From the NCBI RefSeq assembly GCF_003600895.1, contig NZ_QYRP01000002.1:2914001-2978000 (forward strand): a stretch of DNA of 64,000 nt. The letters run 5' to 3'. Within the stretch, counting starts at the first letter, position 1. The number at the start of each line of letters is the position of its first letter. This document shows positions 40,424 through 48,503 of the stretch, in pieces. A program made the translations under genes and the position numbers. Source of the DNA: Nocardioides cavernaquae. GTDB taxonomy: Bacteria > Actinomycetota > Actinomycetes > Propionibacteriales > Nocardioidaceae. The notes under the pieces were generated by a model that saw only the letters and a list, made by a program, of their open reading frames with translations, was not told where the DNA came from and searched no databases.

Positions 40424-40527
40424 GCTTCAGAGTTGCCTGGTCCGCACGGTCCTTGGCGCCTGAGAGGTTCCGGGGAGGAATTGCCCCTTCGGCGCTCCGC
40501 CAGTGCACACGGAGTCTCTCCCGCGCG
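40424..40527 (-). ncRNA. Glycine riboswitch (single aptamer)
   Basis: On the minus strand the leader shows the conserved aptamer blocks in order: CGGGAGAGACTCC, GCCGAAGGGGCAA, CTCCCCGGAACCTCTCAGG, AAGGACCGTGCGGACC and GGCAACTCTG. Only one aptamer is seen, not the tandem pair. It lies between ltrA and gcvP and should switch gcvP on when glycine is high. Confidence 0.92.
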
Positions 40528-40575
40528 GTGTCAGCAGCGGATCAAGGTTACCCCAGCCGCGCAGCTCGAACCGGA

Positions 40576-41796
40576 TCAGTCGTGGTGGTGAGAGGCGTGG
40601 CGGACGCGAGCCCGCTCCTCGGCGTACCGGACCGTCTCGAAGCCGGCCAGCAACCACACGACAACCGCGAGCAGCACGACCTGGAGCAGGGCAGGCACGT
40701 CCGCTGCCAGGGCCCAGCCGAGCGCGACCGCGACGACCAGGGCAGCGCGCGGCTTGCTGAGGACACCGAGCGTGCGCAGCTTGAAGGCGATGTGCCCGAG
40801 CAGGTAGAGGATCACGCCGCCGAACAGGGCTGCGGCCGCAAGGCCCCCGAGGGGGTCGCTCAGGTCGTGGTGTCCCGGGTCGCCGACGTATTCCATCGTC
40901 TTCTTCAGCCCGAGCGCCATCAGCACGATGCCAGCCACCAGGGGCAGGTGCAGGAGGGAGTACGCGTCGCGAGCCATCGCCACACGGCCGTCCCGGAGCG
41001 CCTCGGCGAGAGCCTCCTCGCCCTTGAGCGCACTGATGTCGAAGTAGATCCACCACAGGCCGGCGGCGAGCGCGATGCCCGCGACACCGGCTGCGACGAT
41101 CGGCCACGAGATCGGGAGCTTCTCCGTGCCGACGCCGATCGCGACGATCGACTCACCGAGCGCAATGATGACCATCAGGCCGTGGCGCTCCGCGAAGTGG
41201 CCCGCCGAGCGCAGCCGCCAGCCGCTGGAACCGCCCAGGAACGTGCCGCCGTAGTCGGCGATGACCGCGGCCACCCAGAAGAGCGTGCGGTGCACGTCGT
41301 CATGGGTGCTGGCCCCGAGCACGAGGAAGGTCGTGCTGAGGATGATCGTCGGGAAGAACCGCATCAGCTGGCGTTGCAGCCCGGCATCGTCACGGGCGTA
41401 AGCCCAGAAGAGCAGCACGTGCGTGAGCCGGAAGGCGAAGTAGCAGGCTGCGATGACGTAGGGACCGTAGAGGCCGCCGTCGAGGTCGTGGAATGCCTCC
41501 GGGATGGCGAGCGCGACCAGGAACATCACCGTCATCGCCATCATGATGATGATCCGGATGACGCCCTCGTCGGCGCGGACCAGGTTGCACAGCCAGGCGT
41601 AACCGACCCAACCCCACCAGAACAGCGCGAGGATCAGCATGCCCTGGGCGATGGCGAGAGCTCCGTGCTCTCCCTTGAGGCCGTGCGCCATGAACGCTGT
41701 CACCTGCGTCAACGCGAACACGAAGACCAGGTCGAAGAAGAGCTCGAGGGGTGTGGCGGACTGGTGCTCGTCGGTGCGCTCCATGGAGCGAAACAC
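40576..41796 (-). CDS. ltrA: Low temperature requirement protein A (LtrA) family
   Basis: A 406-aa membrane protein with about 11 hydrophobic segments. The LtrA signature is at the N-terminus: STPLELFFDLVFVFALTQVT-like (here TPLELFFDLVFVFALTQ), followed by WWGWVGYAWLCN, FAERHGLMVIIALGESIVAIG and a His-rich C-terminus (HASHHHD). Function is unknown; the family was named from cold-sensitive Listeria. The GTG at 41796 has GGAGG upstream; an ATG at 41784 is an alternative. It sits between a merR gene and gcvP, which are closer in mycobacteria. Confidence 0.85.
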   Translation of the reverse strand: MFRSMERTDEHQSATPLELFFDLVFVFALTQVTAFMAHGLKGEHGALAIAQGMLILALFWWGWVGYAWLCNLVRADEGVIRIIIMMAMTVMFLVALAIPEAFHDLDGGLYGPYVIAACYFAFRLTHVLLFWAYARDDAGLQRQLMRFFPTIILSTTFLVLGASTHDDVHRTLFWVAAVIADYGGTFLGGSSGWRLRSAGHFAERHGLMVIIALGESIVAIGVGTEKLPISWPIVAAGVAGIALAAGLWWIYFDISALKGEEALAEALRDGRVAMARDAYSLLHLPLVAGIVLMALGLKKTMEYVGDPGHHDLSDPLGGLAAAALFGGVILYLLGHIAFKLRTLGVLSKPRAALVVAVALGWALAADVPALLQVVLLAVVVWLLAGFETVRYAEERARVRHASHHHD

Positions 41797-41798
41797 TA

Positions 41799-41829
41799 AC
41801 GGCCTCCACCCCCAAGGGGTGAAGGCCGT
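41799..41829 (-). terminator. Terminator after the Rv1830-like merR gene
   Basis: A 14-bp stem with one mismatch (ACGGCCTCCACCCC / GGGGTGAAGGCCGT) and a CAA loop, just past the merR stop and immediately before the ltrA start. Confidence 0.65.
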
Positions 41830-41849
41830 CGGCGAATGATGTGTGGGAG

Positions 41850-42458
41850 TCAGCCGATCTTGCGCGCGGCGCGGCGTGCAGCGAGCTCGTCGTTGGCCGA
41901 CGGAGCACCCTCAGCGTCCGCGCGCTCGCTCGGAAGCGCGGCGAGCGTGCCCTCGATCTCGCGCCAGACACCGCCGATCGCGATGCCGAAGACGCCCTGT
42001 CCCCCCTGGAGCAGGTCGATGACCTCGTCGTTGCTCGTGCACTCGTAGACCGAGGCGCCGTCGCTCATCAGCGTCACGCGCGTCAGGTCGTCGGTGCCGC
42101 GCTCGCGCAGGTGGGTCACCGCGGTGCGGATCTGCTGGAGCGAGATGCCCGCGTCCAGGAGGCGCTTGATCACCTTGAGGATCAGGATGTCGCGGAAGGA
42201 GTAGAGCCGCTGCGTGCCGGAGCCGGTGGCGCCACGGACGCTCGGCTCGATCAGGCCGGTGCGCGCCCAGTAGTCGAGCTGGCGGTAGGTGATGCCGGCA
42301 GCGTTGCACGCGGTCGGGCCGCGGTAGCCCTGGTCGCTGGGCAGCGGCGACACGTCGTCGGTGAAGAGCAGTCCCTGCTCCTCGGCCTCACCCGCTGCGG
42401 CTTCTGCCGCGGGGTTCTGCACGCCGTCGTTCAGCTCCACGTCGACCTCCGTCATCAC
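41850..42458 (-). CDS. MerR family regulator (Rv1830-like)
   Basis: A 202-aa protein. After an acidic 45-residue lead, residues about 48-120 are a MerR HTH (AGITYRQLDYWARTGLIEPS, RLYSFRDILILKVIKRLLDAGISLQQI). The C-terminal part (MSDGASVYECTSNDEVIDLLQGGQGVFGIAIG) is a possible effector domain. Position after garA-merR-DUF151 matches mycobacterial Rv1830. GTG 42458 or ATG 42455 could start it. A dyad at 42589-42611 upstream may be an operator. Target genes are unknown. Confidence 0.87.
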   Translation of the reverse strand: MMTEVDVELNDGVQNPAAEAAAGEAEEQGLLFTDDVSPLPSDQGYRGPTACNAAGITYRQLDYWARTGLIEPSVRGATGSGTQRLYSFRDILILKVIKRLLDAGISLQQIRTAVTHLRERGTDDLTRVTLMSDGASVYECTSNDEVIDLLQGGQGVFGIAIGGVWREIEGTLAALPSERADAEGAPSANDELAARRAARKIG

Positions 42459-42588
42459 GCTCCGTAGGGTGCAACTCCCGGGGGGAAGGTCCGCAGCGGC
42501 CAGAAGACCACAGCGGTGGAGTTACAACGAAGACACTTCAAGGTAGGCCGCGACTGCGACATGGTCAACGCGACACCCCGCGTGTCGC

Positions 42589-42611
42589 ACCCTCAACCTC
42601 AACTTGAGGGT
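42589..42611. promoter_or_regulatory. Inverted repeat upstream of the Rv1830-like merR gene
   Basis: Arms ACCCTCAA and TTGAGGGT separated by 7 nt. The same layout occurs before garA (44399-44417), suggesting a shared MerR-type operator. Confidence 0.5.
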
Positions 42612-42619
42612 TACTGCTG

Positions 42620-43084
42620 TCAGGCTTCAAAGTCCTCGGGGGTGACGTGGTCGAGGAACTCCCGGAACTTCTCGACCTCGTCCTCCTGCTCCTCCGGCAC
42701 GGGCAGCCCGGCCTCGTCGAGGACGTCCTCGGCGCACACGATCCGCGTGCCGGTGCGCAACGCCAGCGCGATTGAGTCCGACGGCCGCGCGCTGATCTCC
42801 ACCCCGGAGCCGAAGACCAGGACCGCGAAGAAGACCCCGTCGCGGACCTCGGTGATGCGCACCTCGGCCAGCTCGTTGCCGGTGCCGGCGATGACGTCCT
42901 TCAGCAGGTCGTGCGTCAGCGGGCGTGGCGGCACCACGCCCTGCTGGGCGAAGGCGATGGCCGTCGCCTCGACCGCGCCGATCCAGATCGGCAGGTAGCG
43001 CTCCCCCGCGACCTCACGGAGCAGCACGATCGGCTGGTTGGAGGGCATCTCCACCCGGACTCCGACCACATCTATCTCGCGCAC
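42620..43084 (-). CDS. Bifunctional nuclease family protein (DUF151)
   Basis: A 154-aa DUF151 protein: VVGVRVEMPSNQPIVLLREV, YLPIWIGAVEATAIAFA, PRPLTHDLL and ISARPSDSIALALRTGT are all family motifs. The family shows weak DNase/RNase activity in plants; the bacterial role is not settled. The C-terminus is acidic (EEQEDEVEKFREFLDHV). It sits in the conserved gcvH-garA-merR-DUF151-merR block (Rv1829 position). Confidence 0.9.
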   Translation of the reverse strand: MREIDVVGVRVEMPSNQPIVLLREVAGERYLPIWIGAVEATAIAFAQQGVVPPRPLTHDLLKDVIAGTGNELAEVRITEVRDGVFFAVLVFGSGVEISARPSDSIALALRTGTRIVCAEDVLDEAGLPVPEEQEDEVEKFREFLDHVTPEDFEA

Positions 43085-43133
43085 GAACCCACCCTACCCG
43101 CGTGAGGGATGACTGGCCGAGGGGATGGACGAC

Positions 43134-43871
43134 TCAGCGCGAGCGCCGCAGGCCGGCCTTGACCAGCGTCGCGTGCAGGCGCACGGAAAGGGCGGCGATC
43201 TCGGCGGCTGCCTCATCGGCGCGGGCCTCGGCAGAAGCGTCGCGCCCGTTGCGCAGCGGTGCGGTCACCTGCTCGACGAGCCCGACCTCACGGTCGGCCG
43301 CGGCCTTGAAGGCACGCAGGTGGCGCGGCTCGAGACCGAACTCGGCGAGCTCGGCGGCGGTCCTTGCCACGAGCAGCGCGTCGCTGTCGTAGTGGCCGGT
43401 GCCGGGCCGGGCCTTGATCAGGCCGTGCTGCTCGAGCTGCTCGAGGGTCGCCTCGTCGATCTCGGCGATCTTCAACAGCTCCTTGCGCGAGAGCCGCACA
43501 TCCGACCGGGCGAGGAACGTCTCCGCGCCGGGCAGGCCGTCCTGGCCGAGCTTGACGGTGGGAACGGTCGGCACGACGTCCTGGATCGGCGGCGGCTCGA
43601 GGCCGCGGTCGATCGCGTCGAGGTGCTCACCGATGACCTTCAGCGGCATGTAGTGATCGCGCTGCATCCGCAGGATGTAGCGCAGTCGCTCCACGTCGCC
43701 GTGCGAGAACTTGCGGTAGCCCGACGGGGTCCGCTCGGGCTTGATCAGCCCCTTGTCCTCGAGGAACCGGATCTTCGGGATCGAGATGTTGGGGTGGTCG
43801 CCGCGCAGGAGCTCGAGCACCTCGCCGATGTTCATCCGCGCCCGGGACGCTGCGGACGGTTGCATGATCAC
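43134..43871 (-). CDS. ftsR: MerR family regulator, FtsR/Rv1828-like
   Basis: A 245-aa protein with a MerR HTH at residues about 14-75 (MNIGEVLELLRGDHPNISIPKIRFLEDKGLI, GYRKFSHGDVERLRYI) and a second HTH-like segment (LSRKELLKIAEIDEATLEQLEQHGLI). The Corynebacterium orthologue FtsR activates ftsZ; by synteny and sequence this is the same family (mycobacterial Rv1828). The GTG at 43871 overlaps the garA stop as GTGA, so it is coupled to garA. Confidence 0.88.
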   Translation of the reverse strand: MIMQPSAASRARMNIGEVLELLRGDHPNISIPKIRFLEDKGLIKPERTPSGYRKFSHGDVERLRYILRMQRDHYMPLKVIGEHLDAIDRGLEPPPIQDVVPTVPTVKLGQDGLPGAETFLARSDVRLSRKELLKIAEIDEATLEQLEQHGLIKARPGTGHYDSDALLVARTAAELAEFGLEPRHLRAFKAAADREVGLVEQVTAPLRNGRDASAEARADEAAAEIAALSVRLHATLVKAGLRRSR

Positions 43872-44371
43872 GCCTCGCCGGCAGGGCTCGCGTGACTGGC
43901 GAAGAAGACGAGACGGTACTTGCCGATCTGCACCTCGTCGCCGTCCTGCAGGGTGACCTCGTCGATCCGGTCACGGTTGACGTAGGTGCCATTGAGCGAG
44001 CCGACATCAGCAACGACGTACGTCGGGCCGCTGCGGCGGAACTCCGCGTGACGGCGCGACACGGTGACGTCGTCGAGGAAGATCTCGCTCTCGGGGTGAC
44101 GGCCGGCGGTGACGGTCTCGTCGTCCAGGAGGAAGCGGGAACCAGCGCTCGGGCCACGCTGCACGACCAGCAGGGCGTGGCCCACCGGCAGTGCGTCGAC
44201 CGCCGCGGACTCGGACGAGCCGAGACCGCGCTCGTCGACGTCGAAGGTGATCGTCGCCGTGGTCTCGCTCAGGCTCTCGGGGGACGCCGCAACCGCAAGG
44301 CGGGTGCCGCACTGCGAGCAGAATCGCGCCTCAGCGGGATTCTGGCTTCCGCAGTTCGTGCAGTAGGGCAT
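43868..44371 (-). CDS. garA: FHA-domain protein GarA with N-terminal zinc ribbon
   Basis: A 167-aa protein. Residues 1-25 form a zinc ribbon (CTNCGSQ, CSQCGTR). Residues 36-38 are the ETT motif, the site phosphorylated by PknB and PknG in mycobacteria. The FHA domain covers about 63-155 (GRHPESEIFLDDVTVSRRHAEF, VGSLNGTYVN). GarA controls 2-oxoglutarate dehydrogenase and glutamate enzymes according to its phosphorylation. Mycobacterial GarA has no zinc ribbon. GGGAGG precedes the ATG. Confidence 0.92.
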   Translation of the reverse strand: MPYCTNCGSQNPAEARFCSQCGTRLAVAASPESLSETTATITFDVDERGLGSSESAAVDALPVGHALLVVQRGPSAGSRFLLDDETVTAGRHPESEIFLDDVTVSRRHAEFRRSGPTYVVADVGSLNGTYVNRDRIDEVTLQDGDEVQIGKYRLVFFASHASPAGEA

Positions 44372-44398
44372 CTGCCTCCCCTTCTGGTCCGACGAAAC

Positions 44399-44417
44399 CC
44401 TCAACGGATGGTTGAGG
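44399..44417. promoter_or_regulatory. Inverted repeat upstream of garA
   Basis: Arms CCTCAAC and GTTGAGG with a 5-nt spacer, 28 nt before the garA ATG. It resembles the site at 42589-42611. Confidence 0.55.
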
Positions 44418-44450
44418 TGGATGGTTCCAAACGTATCAGTCCTTGAGGCC

Positions 44451-44837
44451 TCAGCCCTCGAGGTTCGCGGCGTAGGCGGCCGCGTCCAGGAGGGCACCGA
44501 GCTCGGACTCGTCCGACGGAACGATCTCGAAGAGCCAGCCGTCGCCGTAGGGGTCGGAGTTCACGATCTCCGGGGTCGCCTCGAGGGACTCGTTGCGGGC
44601 CACGATCTCGCCGCTCACGGGGGCGTAGACGTCGGAGACCGACTTGGTCGACTCGAGCTCGCCGACGGGGGCACCGGCCGCAACCGTGTCACCCACCTCC
44701 GGAAGGGAGACGTAGACGATGTCGCCGAGCGCGTCCTGGGCGAAGTCCGTGATGCCGACGCGGATCGAACCCTGGGCCTCGCCCGGGACGCGCAGCCACT
44801 CGTGCTCGCTGGTGTACTTCAAGTCTTCGGGGTACAC
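44451..44837 (-). CDS. gcvH: Glycine cleavage system H protein
   Basis: A 128-aa H protein starting at GTG 44837 with GAGGAG 6 nt upstream. The fold starts [12 protein letters not shown]; the lipoylated Lys65 is in [10 protein letters not shown]; the C-terminus has GDGWLFEI. It carries the aminomethyl group between P, T and L proteins. It is followed by garA, as in mycobacteria (Rv1826-Rv1827), which ties glycine breakdown to 2-oxoglutarate control. Confidence 0.95.
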   Translation of the reverse strand: MYPEDLKYTSEHEWLRVPGEAQGSIRVGITDFAQDALGDIVYVSLPEVGDTVAAGAPVGELESTKSVSDVYAPVSGEIVARNESLEATPEIVNSDPYGDGWLFEIVPSDESELGALLDAAAYAANLEG

Positions 44838-44883
44838 GTGATCTCCTCGGGGCTGGTGCAGTCGTTCGCGGGACGACGGCAGG

Positions 44884-45609
44884 TTAGCGGTCGTCTTCGG
44901 GGACAGCGAACTCGGGTTGGCGGGCCTTCGCAACAGACTCGACAAGGACCTCGTCGAGCTTGTCGGTCTCGAGCGTGCCGTTGGCCTCCTCAACCCGTTC
45001 GACCGGGCCGAACGGGAAGTCCAGTGCACCGTCGAGGGCGGCAGGCTCGCCGATCACGTCGATGACGTAGGGCGCTTCCACGAGCTCGCCGCCGACCTCG
45101 ATGCCGGCCGCGGTCTCCTCGAACGACGTCTGCGCGACGACGCGGACCCGGTCGTTGAACTCCATGGCCTCGGCGCCTGTGGCGCGCAGCTCCTGGACCA
45201 TGTCGAGGATGACGCCGGCCGAGACCTGGCCTTCGGGGTCGTCGATGGTGATCCGGATGCCCGACCCGCTGACCGGGACCGTGCCGGCGAGGATGGTCAG
45301 GGACGTCCGCTCCTCACGGGCGAGGTCGATCGCGCTCTCGCGGCTCGATGTGCTGCCCTGGAGGTCGTCGCGGTCGGCCTTGAGCCGGTCGATCTCCTTC
45401 TCCGCGCGGTCGGTGCTGGTCGAGAGCCCGTCGAAGGCACGGATCAGGTCGGCCTGGCGCAGCCCGCTGTAGTCGTCGTCCCCCTGAGAGCGCACCTGGG
45501 TGGCGCCTGCGAAGCCGAGGACGAAGAGCAGGATCGTGACGACGGCCTGGCCACGCCCCGGCCGGGCCAGGAGTGTGCGTCGCAGGAGGTCGGGTCCGGG
45601 CTCAGGCAT
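44884..45609 (-). CDS. DUF881 family protein (Rv1825-like)
   Basis: A 241-aa protein with an N-terminal membrane anchor ([19 protein letters not shown]), a coiled coil (residues 60-95), and the DUF881 domain ([33 protein letters not shown]). Its topology puts the domain outside the membrane. The family is linked by gene order to cell division and envelope genes in Gram-positive bacteria; function is unknown. The start at 45609 overlaps the small basic protein stop by 8 nt. Confidence 0.85.
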   Translation of the reverse strand: MPEPGPDLLRRTLLARPGRGQAVVTILLFVLGFAGATQVRSQGDDDYSGLRQADLIRAFDGLSTSTDRAEKEIDRLKADRDDLQGSTSSRESAIDLAREERTSLTILAGTVPVSGSGIRITIDDPEGQVSAGVILDMVQELRATGAEAMEFNDRVRVVAQTSFEETAAGIEVGGELVEAPYVIDVIGEPAALDGALDFPFGPVERVEEANGTLETDKLDEVLVESVAKARQPEFAVPEDDR

Positions 45610-45934
45610 GGAAGAGGTGCCTCCGGATCGCGGCCGCGTTGGAGAAGATGCGGATGCCGAGGACGACGATGACACCGGTGGTGAGCTGGCCGCCGACGCC
45701 CAGCTGGTCGCCGAGGTAGACGATCGTGGCCGCGATCAGCACGTTGCTGATGAAGGACACGACGAACACCTTGTCGTCGAAGATGCCGTCGAAGAACGCG
45801 CGAAGCGCTCCGAACGTCGCGTCGAGCGCCGCGACGACGGCGATGGGCAGGTAGGGCTCGAAGGCGGCTGGCACGTCCGGCTTGACCAGCAAGCCGAGGA
45901 CGATGCCACCGAGAAGTCCCAGAACTGCGATCAC
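45602..45934 (-). CDS. sbp: Small basic family protein (DUF1290)
   Basis: A 110-aa protein with three hydrophobic segments: VLGLLGGIVLGLLV, PYLPIAVVAALDATFGALRA and FISNVLIAATIVYLGDQLGVG. This is the Sbp family found near ftsZ or DUF881 genes in Gram-positives. The start is a GTG. Neighbours on both sides are DUF881 proteins, the canonical arrangement (Rv1824). Function unknown. Confidence 0.88.
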   Translation of the reverse strand: MIAVLGLLGGIVLGLLVKPDVPAAFEPYLPIAVVAALDATFGALRAFFDGIFDDKVFVVSFISNVLIAATIVYLGDQLGVGGQLTTGVIVVLGIRIFSNAAAIRRHLFHA

Positions 45935-45965
45935 GGTGTCACTTCTTTCATGAGGCCGTCTCGTT

Positions 45966-46817
45966 TCATGAGGCGCCAGCCTGCTTCGGGCGGTCGGGTG
46001 TCACGGGCGTCGCACGAGCCACGTCGGGACGGTGGGCGGCCGGGAGCCGGAGCTGCTTGTCATTCTGCATGCGGAACACGAATCCGAAGCGGGAGCGCAG
46101 GCCGAGGAACGTGTTGCCCGACGACGTCTCGACGAAACGGCTCTGCAGGGTGTTGCTGTTGCCGATCGCCAGGACGACGTAGGGCGGGCGGAGAGCGCGG
46201 TCGTGCACGAGGATCGCGCTGCCTGCCGTGCGGATGCCGCTGGTGACGGTCAGCCGTCGCCCGTTGATCGAGATCGCCTCGGCTCCCGCCGCCCACAGAC
46301 CGTCGACCAACGTGGCGAGGTCCTCATCGCGTACGACGCCGTCCCGGTCGCCACCGGGGGCGTTGGCGACCGTGATCCTCACGCCCTCCCCCGTGACGGC
46401 CGCATAGCCGGCGAGCCCGGCGAGCTTCAGGTTGGCTGCAGCGGCCGCGCGCTCGGTGCGGGTGAGCCGCATCAGCGAGGTGCTCAACGACTGGATCTCG
46501 TCGCGGAGGTCGCCGATCTCCCGGTTGGCATCGCGCAGCTCGTTGCTCTTGGCAGTCGTCTGCTGGATCAGGGCCTCGCGGGCGAGCGCATCGGTGCGCG
46601 CTTCGGACTGGTTCTGCACGGCGGCGATCACGAGCAGGAGGCCGAACAATCCGACGACGACCGCCGCGCCCCAGCGCATCGGGCGTGCGTCGGCCGAGTC
46701 GCCGGTGGCTGCGCGCACCGCCGCCACGTGCTGGTAGTCCTGGTCCAGGGAGTTGCGGATGACCACGTCCAGCAAGGGCATGGTCACGTGGGCCGGCAGG
46801 GGTGCGCGCTCAGGCAT
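45966..46817 (-). CDS. DUF881 family protein (Rv1823-like)
   Basis: A 283-aa protein. It has a cytosolic lead of about 48 residues, one membrane helix (WGAAVVVGLFGLLLVIAAVQ), a coiled coil (ANREIGDLRDEIQSLSTSL) and the DUF881 domain (GEGVRITVANAPGGD, LVDGLWAAGAEAISINGRRL, VVLAIGNSNTLQSRF). It overlaps the pgsA stop by 8 nt. With the small basic protein and the second DUF881 protein it may form a membrane complex (inference). Confidence 0.87.
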   Translation of the reverse strand: MPERAPLPAHVTMPLLDVVIRNSLDQDYQHVAAVRAATGDSADARPMRWGAAVVVGLFGLLLVIAAVQNQSEARTDALAREALIQQTTAKSNELRDANREIGDLRDEIQSLSTSLMRLTRTERAAAAANLKLAGLAGYAAVTGEGVRITVANAPGGDRDGVVRDEDLATLVDGLWAAGAEAISINGRRLTVTSGIRTAGSAILVHDRALRPPYVVLAIGNSNTLQSRFVETSSGNTFLGLRSRFGFVFRMQNDKQLRLPAAHRPDVARATPVTPDRPKQAGAS

Positions 46818-47460
46818 CGGGAAGCGGCGCCCTTCGGTCGCGGTCCGCGAGCAGCTTGCGGACCTGCCAGGCGTAGAGCAGACCGGCCCACCAGTAGAGG
46901 ACGATCCCCCACCAGGTGAACGCCCACCCGAAGACGTTGGCGAGCGTGCCGCCGACACCTTCGACCTCACCGAGGAGGAGCAGCGGGAACGCGTAGAGCA
47001 GGTTGAACGTGGCGCACTTGCCGAGGAAGTGCACGGGCAGCGCGCTGTATCCGCGCCTGCGGAGGAACGGGACCAGGCACCAGAGGAAGACATCCCGCGC
47101 CGGAAGGATCACGGCCACCCACCACGGCACGATGTCGCGCAGGGCAAAGCCGATCACGACAGCGAGGATGTAGAGACGGTCGGCGACCGGATCGAGGATC
47201 TCGCCGAGCGCCGAGCGCTGGTCGAACCTGCGGGCAGTCCAGCCGTCGAGCCAGTCGGTCACGCCCGCCAGGAAGAGCACGGCGAGAGCCCAGCCGTCGG
47301 CCTCCGGACCGAGCAGGAGCCACAGGAAGAGCGGCACGCCGCCAAGACGCACGAAGCTCAGCGCATTCGGGAGCGTGAGCACCCGGTTGCTCCGTCGAAC
47401 TTCCTGCACGTCTCCCCTAGGGCTGCCGGCTGACTGCTGCTCGTCCACCCTAGCCGTCAC
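46810..47460 (-). CDS. pgsA: CDP-alcohol phosphatidyltransferase
   Basis: A 216-aa membrane enzyme with the full family signature DWLDGWTARRFDQRSALGEI followed by LDPVADR, which gives all the metal-binding Asp residues. About six membrane helices follow LPNALSFVRLGGVPLFLWLL. By homology and the Rv1822 synteny it makes phosphatidylglycerol phosphate or a related lipid from CDP-diacylglycerol. The GTG start overlaps the preceding CBS-protein stop as GTGA. Confidence 0.88.
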   Translation of the reverse strand: MTARVDEQQSAGSPRGDVQEVRRSNRVLTLPNALSFVRLGGVPLFLWLLLGPEADGWALAVLFLAGVTDWLDGWTARRFDQRSALGEILDPVADRLYILAVVIGFALRDIVPWWVAVILPARDVFLWCLVPFLRRRGYSALPVHFLGKCATFNLLYAFPLLLLGEVEGVGGTLANVFGWAFTWWGIVLYWWAGLLYAWQVRKLLADRDRRAPLPDA

Positions 47461-48503
47461 GCCTCGTCCTGGTGGGCAGCGTCGCGGATCTCGCCGACCA
47501 GCTCCTCGAGGACATCCTCGAGGGCGACCAGGCCGAGCACGACACCCGCTTCGTCCACGACACGGGCCATGTGGGCGCCGCGGCGCTGGAGCGTCTCCAG
47601 CGCGTCGTGGAGTACGTCGTCCGCGCGCACGCTCGCGAACGGACGGATCCACTTGTCGTCGATCGGCCGGTTGCGACGGGACTCGTCGGTCTCCAGCACG
47701 TCCTTGATGTGCACGTAGCCCAGCCAGGAACCGTCGCCACCCCGCACGGGGAAGCGGGAGAAGCCGGTGGCAGCACACAGGTCCTCGGCCGCCGCGGCTG
47801 ACGCTCCGTGCTCAAGGGTGGTCACGTCGCCCGTCGGCAGGATCACAGCGCTCACGGTGCGCTCGGTGAAGCCCAGAGCACCGGCCAGGCGGTCGTACTC
47901 GTTCTCCTCGAGAAGACCTTCGCCACGGGACTCCTCCACCAGCGCAGCCACCTGGTCGCGGGTGTAGGTCGAGGAGACCTCGTCCTCCATCTCCACGCCG
48001 AGCCGTCGGAGGATCCACCGGGCGATCGCGTTGATCACCACGATGACGGGACGCAGCACGACGACGAAGCCCCAGACCGCGGGACCGAGGATCAGTGCCG
48101 CCCGGTCCGGGCCGGCCAGAGCGATGTTCTTCGGGATCATCTCGCCGAGCACCACGTGCAGGAAGACGACGACGGTCATCGCGAGGACGAACGAGATCGG
48201 GTGGAGCGCGCCGTGCGGGACGTGCGCAGCCTCGAGAACCGGCTCGATGAGATGGGCGACGGCCGGCTCGCCGACGGCACCGAGGACCAGCGAACAGATG
48301 GTGATGCCGAGCTGGTTCACGCCGATCACCAGGGAGATGTTCTCCATGGCCTTCAGCGTCGTGCGGGCCAGGGCAGAGCCGGCCTCGGCCTTCGGCTCGA
48401 TCTGCGTGCGGCGGGCCGCGACGAGCGCGAACTCCGCGCCGACGAAGAACGCGTTGCCGAGCAGCAGCGCGAACGCGAGGGCGATGGCGACCGGTCCACT
48501 CAT
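47457..48503 (-). CDS. CNNM/CorC-like membrane protein with CBS pair (first of two)
   Basis: A 348-aa protein. Residues 1-190 are the DUF21/CNNM domain (LLLGNAFFVGAEFALVAARRTQIEP, HVVLGEMIPKNIALAGPDRAAL). A CBS pair follows (about 215-340: ATGFSRFPVRGGDG...VLGLVALEDVLEELVGEI). It lacks the C-terminal CorC domain of its neighbour. Relatives take part in Mg2+ or Co2+ efflux. Its ATG overlaps the neighbour's stop (ATGA), so the two are coupled and may form a heterodimer (inference). Confidence 0.85.
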   Translation of the reverse strand: MSGPVAIALAFALLLGNAFFVGAEFALVAARRTQIEPKAEAGSALARTTLKAMENISLVIGVNQLGITICSLVLGAVGEPAVAHLIEPVLEAAHVPHGALHPISFVLAMTVVVFLHVVLGEMIPKNIALAGPDRAALILGPAVWGFVVVLRPVIVVINAIARWILRRLGVEMEDEVSSTYTRDQVAALVEESRGEGLLEENEYDRLAGALGFTERTVSAVILPTGDVTTLEHGASAAAAEDLCAATGFSRFPVRGGDGSWLGYVHIKDVLETDESRRNRPIDDKWIRPFASVRADDVLHDALETLQRRGAHMARVVDEAGVVLGLVALEDVLEELVGEIRDAAHQDEA

